Source: Sulfurimonas sp. (GTDB lineage Bacteria > Campylobacterota > Campylobacteria > Campylobacterales > Sulfurimonadaceae). Taken from it: a stretch of DNA of 57,283 nucleotides. Below, piece by piece: positions 53,114 to 57,283 of this stretch; within the stretch, counting starts at the first letter, position 1; the number at the start of each line of letters is the position of its first letter. Location: NCBI GenBank assembly GCA_027448805.1, contig DAIDMU010000051.1, forward strand, positions 1 to 57,283. Direction: 5' to 3'. A model generated the notes under the pieces. That model was not told the DNA's origin and did not search any database. It saw nothing but the letters and a program-made list of their open reading frames with translations. Made by a program: the position numbers and the translations under genes.

Positions 53114-55057
53114 ATGAAAAATAAAATTATTAATTCTCTTTCTACAAAAATAGTTATATCTATCGGTGTCGTGTCGGTGCTTATAACTTTCGTTATTTTC
53201 AGTGTTTCTGAAAAAATAACTAAAGAGGCTTTTTATAATGTTGAGCTTGAAAAAGCTGATTTGATTGCAAAAACAATAGAGCCGTTGTTTGCTCTTAATA
53301 TATATCTTGATATGCCTGAGAATATAGCTCAACTCTCACAACAACTTATGGAAAACCAATATATTTTGTCTGTTAAAGTCCTAGACAGTAAAAATAAGAT
53401 AATTAACGAAATAGAGTCTAAAGAGTACCAAGAAGGTTTTGAAGAATCTTTTGTTGTTGAAAAAAACGTTAATCAGCCTAACTCTACAAAAAAGATTGGC
53501 ACATTGGTTATTGTTTATTCCAACAAGGGCTATAAAGAGCTGGTTAATAAATATACAAATATGACAATTCTTCTGCTTTTTGCCCTTGTTGTGCTGTTTA
53601 TACTATATGGTTTATACGTTAAAAAGCTTCTTTCTCCTCTTGTGAAAATTGCAAACTCGCTAAAGTACTACTCGCCTGACAAAGAGATGGATATTCCTTT
53701 TTTATCTCAAAATAATGAAATCGGGTTAATTTCAAATGCACTAAATAGCATGCAACAAAAAATTTCGCAATATTCTAAAAAACAGAAAAATATAAATCAT
53801 TACCTAGAAGAGAAGGTTAATGAGAAGACGCTAGAGCTTCGTGAACAGCTCTACATAGATACCTTGACCGGACTGCCAAATAGGTTTAGTATGTTTAATG
53901 ACATTATCGAGACAAAGGACGGTGCACTGTTAATTATAAATATAGATGATTTTAAAGAGATAAACGACTTCTTTGGGCATATTGCAGGAGATAATATATT
54001 AAAAAAGTTTTCAAATAGACTTAAAAATATGTTTAAAGGGAACGAATATATTAGATTAAAACGCCTATCCGGTGATGAGTTTGCTCTGCTGTTTGTACAA
54101 AAACCATCTCTAGAAAGTTTTATAAAGAGTGCCGAAAAATTAATTAGTGATGTAGAAAAGATGATTTTTCTTTATAAAAAAAATGAGATAAGCATAAGAG
54201 TAACAGTAGGCGGGGCATACCAGATAGATAGAGCTTTGGAAAAGGCTGACATAGCTCTAAAATCAGCAAAAAGACAACGAAAATCTTTTTTACTCTATGA
54301 TGAAAAGCTAAATATAGAAGAACAATATAAAGATAATATGGAATGGGTCAAAAAGCTTAAAAAAGCCATTGAGCAGGATATGATTGTTCCATATTTTCAG
54401 CCTATCTTTGACAATAAGTCAGAAGAAATCGCCAGCTATGAGTGTCTAATACGTTTAGTAGAGAGCAACGGAAATGTTGTCAGTCCATATCTATTTTTAA
54501 CAATTGCTAAAAAAAGCAGATTGTATAGCGAACTGACAAAAATTATGATTGAAAAAAGTTGTCAACATTTTGAGCATATCGATTATGATTTTTCGGTTAA
54601 TCTGTCGGTAGACGATATATTAGACAGAGATATGGTAAATTATATTAAGCAAAAAATCAAAGAACATAGTGTTGCAAATAAAATTATTTTTGAGATTTTA
54701 GAATCAGAGGGAATAGAAAACTATGAAGAGGTTTCACTTTTCATAAGCGATATGAAGAAGCTCGGCTGCAGAATTGCAATAGATGATTTTGGAAGCGGAT
54801 ATTCAAACTTTGAGCATCTTCTTAAACTTGACATCGATTATATAAAAATAGATGGTACCTTAATAAAAAATCTCGACAAAGATGCAAATGCACAGGTTGT
54901 TGTTGAAACAATAGTAGATTTTGCAAAAAGATTAAATATATTGACGGTGGCTGAATTTGTTCATAATGAAGCAGTTTTTATGAAAGTTAAAGAGCTTAAT
55001 GTAAATAGATCTCAAGGGTTTGCTCTAGGGATGCCGGAAGAAAATACGAAGAAATAA
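53114..55057 (+). CDS. Membrane GGDEF-EAL protein (c-di-GMP turnover)
   Basis: A 647-residue protein with a membrane helix (about 12-32), a periplasmic sensor region (about 33-150), a second membrane helix (about 154-173), a HAMP-like linker, a GGDEF domain (about 245-400) and an EAL domain (about 410-645). The GGDEF loop is SGDEF at 319-323, a variant that can still be active. The EAL motif is ECL (443-445); other phosphodiesterase residues are in place (NLSVDD, ILESEG, AIDDFGSGYS, IKIDG), so hydrolysis is possible. A periplasmic YfiR-like partner is encoded upstream, so the sensor domain probably answers to it. A 123-base spacer separates the two. Confidence 0.9.
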   Translation: MKNKIINSLSTKIVISIGVVSVLITFVIFSVSEKITKEAFYNVELEKADLIAKTIEPLFALNIYLDMPENIAQLSQQLMENQYILSVKVLDSKNKIINEIESKEYQEGFEESFVVEKNVNQPNSTKKIGTLVIVYSNKGYKELVNKYTNMTILLLFALVVLFILYGLYVKKLLSPLVKIANSLKYYSPDKEMDIPFLSQNNEIGLISNALNSMQQKISQYSKKQKNINHYLEEKVNEKTLELREQLYIDTLTGLPNRFSMFNDIIETKDGALLIINIDDFKEINDFFGHIAGDNILKKFSNRLKNMFKGNEYIRLKRLSGDEFALLFVQKPSLESFIKSAEKLISDVEKMIFLYKKNEISIRVTVGGAYQIDRALEKADIALKSAKRQRKSFLLYDEKLNIEEQYKDNMEWVKKLKKAIEQDMIVPYFQPIFDNKSEEIASYECLIRLVESNGNVVSPYLFLTIAKKSRLYSELTKIMIEKSCQHFEHIDYDFSVNLSVDDILDRDMVNYIKQKIKEHSVANKIIFEILESEGIENYEEVSLFISDMKKLGCRIAIDDFGSGYSNFEHLLKLDIDYIKIDGTLIKNLDKDANAQVVVETIVDFAKRLNILTVAEFVHNEAVFMKVKELNVNRSQGFALGMPEENTKK

Positions 55058-55110
55058 TTTTAAAATTTTTTAACTCCATGTGCTGTGGCACATAGAAGTC
55101 AAATAGCCTA

Positions 55111-56283
55111 TTATCTAGTTTTTAGCTCTTTTACAAACTCTTCAATTCTTTTAATGCCTGTACGGATGCTCTCTATGTCGGTAGCAAAGCTAAATCTTGC
55201 ATAACCTTCGCTTCCAAAACCAACACCAGGAACCAAAGCAACACCTTTTTTCTCCAAAAGTTCTTTACAAAACTTCATAGAGTCGTTAGATACTTTTTTG
55301 ATATTTATAAAGAGATAAAAAGCGCCGTCCGGCTTATAAACACTAAGTCCGTCAACTGCATTAATAAGTTTTACAGCCTCATCGCGGCGCTCTTTAAAAG
55401 CAACTCTCATCTTCTCGATATCTGCATCTGCATCTCCGTTTAAACCTACGATTGCAGCTTTTTGAGTGATAGAGTTAATGTTTGAAGTGCTTTGGCTTTG
55501 AAGTTTTTTAGTTGCTTGGATAATCTCGGTATTGTGAGCCGCCATATAACCAAATCTCCAGCCCGTCATTGCAACTGATTTGCTAAGACCGTTGATTGTA
55601 ATAGTTCTTTTGTACATGTCATCACTAACGGCTGCAGCAGAGGTAAACTCACCGTCATAGATAAGCTTTTCATACATCTCATCGCTTGCAACGATAACAT
55701 TGGTTCCTTCTAAAACTTTGCCAATAGCAGTTAATTCCGCTTTTGAGTAAACAGAACCTGTCGGATTTGACGGGCTTGTAAGAACTATCATCTTTGTTTT
55801 TGGAGTAAGAGCATTTTTTAGCTGCTGTGGAGTGATTTTAAATGAGCTCTCATCGTTTGTCTCAATCTCAACAACTGTTCCGCCATAGTAGAGAACCAGC
55901 TCAGGATATGTAACCCAGTAAGGAGAAGGGATTATAACTTCATCGCCCTTTTGGATTGTTGCCGCAAAAAGATTAAACAGAGAGTGCTTCGCGCCGTTAT
56001 TTGTAATAATCTGATTTGGAGCATATGTAAGATTGTTGTCTCTTTTTAGTTTGTTTGCTATAGCAGCTTTAAGGGCAGGGATGCCGTCAACAGGCGTATA
56101 TTTTGTAAACCCTTCATTGATGGCAGCAATAGCGGCATTTTTTATTACTTGAGGTGTGTCAAAGTCAGGTTCGCCCGCCGAGAAGCTAAGAATATCTTTG
56201 CCTTGTGCTTTTAGTTCGCCAGCAAGTGTAGAGATGGCAATTGTAATTGATTCAGATAGTGTGTTCACGCGATCTGTTAGCAT
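55111..56283 (-). CDS. aspB: Aspartate aminotransferase (class I, PLP-dependent)
   Basis: A 390-residue PLP enzyme. The PLP lysine is Lys235 in NGLSKSVAMTGWRFG, with the class I motifs NPTG at 173-176, Asp201 and Tyr204, and KYTPVDGIPAL near 61-71 typical of the Bacillus/Thermus-type AspB group. It makes aspartate from oxaloacetate and glutamate. ATG with AAAGGG upstream; a minus-strand TATAAT at 56311-56316 precedes it. It lies next to cysE, the order found in Campylobacter. Confidence 0.93.
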   Translation of the reverse strand: MLTDRVNTLSESITIAISTLAGELKAQGKDILSFSAGEPDFDTPQVIKNAAIAAINEGFTKYTPVDGIPALKAAIANKLKRDNNLTYAPNQIITNNGAKHSLFNLFAATIQKGDEVIIPSPYWVTYPELVLYYGGTVVEIETNDESSFKITPQQLKNALTPKTKMIVLTSPSNPTGSVYSKAELTAIGKVLEGTNVIVASDEMYEKLIYDGEFTSAAAVSDDMYKRTITINGLSKSVAMTGWRFGYMAAHNTEIIQATKKLQSQSTSNINSITQKAAIVGLNGDADADIEKMRVAFKERRDEAVKLINAVDGLSVYKPDGAFYLFINIKKVSNDSMKFCKELLEKKGVALVPGVGFGSEGYARFSFATDIESIRTGIKRIEEFVKELKTR

Positions 56284-56310
56284 GTTAACCCTTTATAAAA
56301 ATATTGCGGA

Positions 56311-56316
56311 ATTATA
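56311..56316 (-). promoter_or_regulatory. Candidate -10 box for the aspartate aminotransferase gene
   Basis: TATAAT on the minus strand, 27 bases before the ATG at 56283, with AAAGGG between them. It lies in the 88-base spacer after cysE, so the aminotransferase gene can be transcribed on its own. Confidence 0.45.
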
Positions 56317-56371
56317 CTAAAAAATCTTTAATTTTACGTGCAAATTGAGCAAAGTATATTTTATAAAAAAC

Positions 56372-57073
56372 TTAACTTTTCATTGCTCTAATGAATGATT
56401 CATAAATATTTTCAAGTTGAAGGTCTTGTTCTAGAAGTTCTTTGTTATCTTTAACCAAAATGTGCTCAAGCACAGCAACACGTTTAAGAAGATACTCAAA
56501 CATTTCTTTGTTAATGTCGGGAAGCATATTGTGCATAAGCGGCTCTTTACATCTCCCTTTTTCAATAACATGTGCAGGAATGCCGATAGCAGTAGCATTG
56601 TCGGGAACCTCTTTTACTACGACTGAGTTTGCGCCGATTTTGGCGTATTTGCCGATAGTAATATTTCCTAGAATCTTTGCTCCGGCACCAAGAACGGCAC
56701 CTTTTTTAACAGTAGGATGTCTTTTGCCGTGCGTTAAAGATACTCCCCCGAGAGTCACCCCTTGATATATTAAAACATCATCTTCTACAATGGCCGTTTG
56801 CCCGATAACAACTCCGGTGCCATGGTCGATGAAAACTCTTTTTCCGATTTTAGCGCCCGGATGAATATCTATATTTGTAAGAATTTGGGTCAAACCCATT
56901 ATGATTCTGGCCAAGCTTTTAAAATTAGATGCGTAGAGTCTGTGCGCAATCCTGTACCAAGCGACAGCCCAGACACCGGGATAATTAAATAGAAAATCAA
57001 GTTTGGAATTTAGTGCCGGATCGTTTTTATATGCGTTAGAAAAGTCTTCTTTGATTTCAGCATAAAGTCCCAA
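56372..57073 (-). CDS. cysE: Serine O-acetyltransferase
   Basis: A 233-residue enzyme that acetylates serine with acetyl-CoA for cysteine synthesis. The N-terminal helical part (about 1-65) leads into a left-handed beta-helix with DIHPGAKIGKRVFIDHGTGV; the catalytic His84 and Asp69 are in place. It has a longer C-terminal tail than the short epsilon type, possibly the arm that binds CysK. TTG start with AGGAG eight bases upstream. It begins just after the stop of the gene entering from the right edge. Confidence 0.95.
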   Translation of the reverse strand: MGLYAEIKEDFSNAYKNDPALNSKLDFLFNYPGVWAVAWYRIAHRLYASNFKSLARIIMGLTQILTNIDIHPGAKIGKRVFIDHGTGVVIGQTAIVEDDVLIYQGVTLGGVSLTHGKRHPTVKKGAVLGAGAKILGNITIGKYAKIGANSVVVKEVPDNATAIGIPAHVIEKGRCKEPLMHNMLPDINKEMFEYLLKRVAVLEHILVKDNKELLEQDLQLENIYESFIRAMKS

Positions 57074-57082
57074 GAACAGCTC

Positions 57083-57283
57083 CTAATTTGTAGTTCTTAA
57101 ATAACCGTTTTGTTGTAAAAACAGTTCCAATTTTGCAAGTGTATCATTTTTTTCTTGTTCTGTTATAAACATAGAGCAAGATAAATCATTTTTAAGTTTA
57201 CTCGAAACTGCGCTTGCATCATAACCGAGCGACTCAAGTATCTCTAAAATACTTTTTGATTCAACCGCATTTTTTATCTCATA
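57083..57283 (-). CDS. speA: 3' end of a gene entering from the right edge, probably arginine decarboxylase (speA)
   Basis: The minus-strand frame is open from base 57283 to a TAG at 57083-57085, giving 66 residues from YEIKNAVESK to LQQNGYLRTTN. It is helical, as the C-terminal bundle of biosynthetic arginine decarboxylase is, and the order speA-cysE-aspB is known from Campylobacter. The visible part is too short and too weakly conserved to be sure; the call rests mainly on gene order. Confidence 0.5.
   Translation of the reverse strand, partial: YEIKNAVESKSILEILESLGYDASAVSSKLKNDLSCSMFITEQEKNDTLAKLELFLQQNGYLRTTN

Noticed and set aside
55078-55093. Terminator between the GGDEF-EAL and aminotransferase genes
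   Set aside because: ATGTGC and GCACAT form only six pairs and are followed by no T run on either strand.
1-57283. tRNA, rRNA, CRISPR array or transposase
   Set aside because: No cloverleaf-like spacer, no regularly spaced repeats and no transposase-like frame was found in any gap.

Overview
The window looks like chromosome of a Campylobacterota (epsilonproteobacterial) bacterium, most likely a free-living Sulfurimonas-type organism. This rests on A/T-rich DNA, many TTG and GTG starts, promoters made of a TATAAT box with a weak or absent -35, and gene orders known from Campylobacterota (ilvB-ilvN-lpxD, aspartate aminotransferase-cysE-speA, fliO-fliN-cheX-like). The genus is inference. I found no rRNA, tRNA, CRISPR array, insertion sequence or phage gene. 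No stretch over 300 bases lacks a gene.

Layout. 1-7.4 kb: end of a sensor kinase, recO, then the glutamate synthase pair gltB-gltD. 7.5-12.9 kb: accD, thiE, rlmH, a DksA-like regulator, a membrane protein, dusB and an unknown protein with a nuclease-like motif, all on +. 12.9-14.5 kb: flagellar/chemotaxis genes (fliO-like, fliN, cheX-like) on -. 14.6-20.3 kb: a TSUP permease, then uvrA-selD-mnmH packed end to end; the last two make selenophosphate and use it for tRNA selenouridine. 20.4-28.8 kb: YchJ-like protein, AEC transporter, nitroreductase, an EEP-family nuclease/phosphatase, cardiolipin synthase, Mn-dependent pyrophosphatase, cation/proton antiporter and a YgiQ-type radical SAM enzyme. 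28.9-32.5 kb: S4 protein-trpD-tsaE-lptB-rpoN. 32.6-35.1 kb: a small accessory insert (KAP NTPase plus a RhuM/PLD-like fusion) between rpoN and a TIGR02757 gene. 35.8-45.3 kb: MFS transporter, CoA-binding protein, ilvA, a WD40 protein, ilvB-ilvN, and two tandem lpxD paralogues. 45.3-49.6 kb: tamA-like and tamB-like envelope genes. 55.1-57.3 kb: aspartate aminotransferase, cysE and the end of a gene that is probably speA.

The most interesting region is 49.8-55.1 kb. A GNAT-fold protein carries the residue pattern of LuxI/FeeM acyl-signal synthases. It overlaps a TonB-dependent receptor, which abuts a YfiR-like periplasmic protein, followed by a membrane GGDEF-EAL protein. The YfiR-like gene is out of frame at a homopolymer tract inside its signal peptide, which suggests a phase-variable switch or a recent mutation. 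Together this looks like an acyl-signal / outer-membrane receptor / c-di-GMP module of a kind I do not recognise as described.

Regulatory signals include a perfect hairpin terminator after ppaC, three consecutive hairpins between cls and ppaC, an inverted repeat over the -10 of the CoA-binding protein gene, and a recurring palindrome TACATGTA that sits at several promoter regions.
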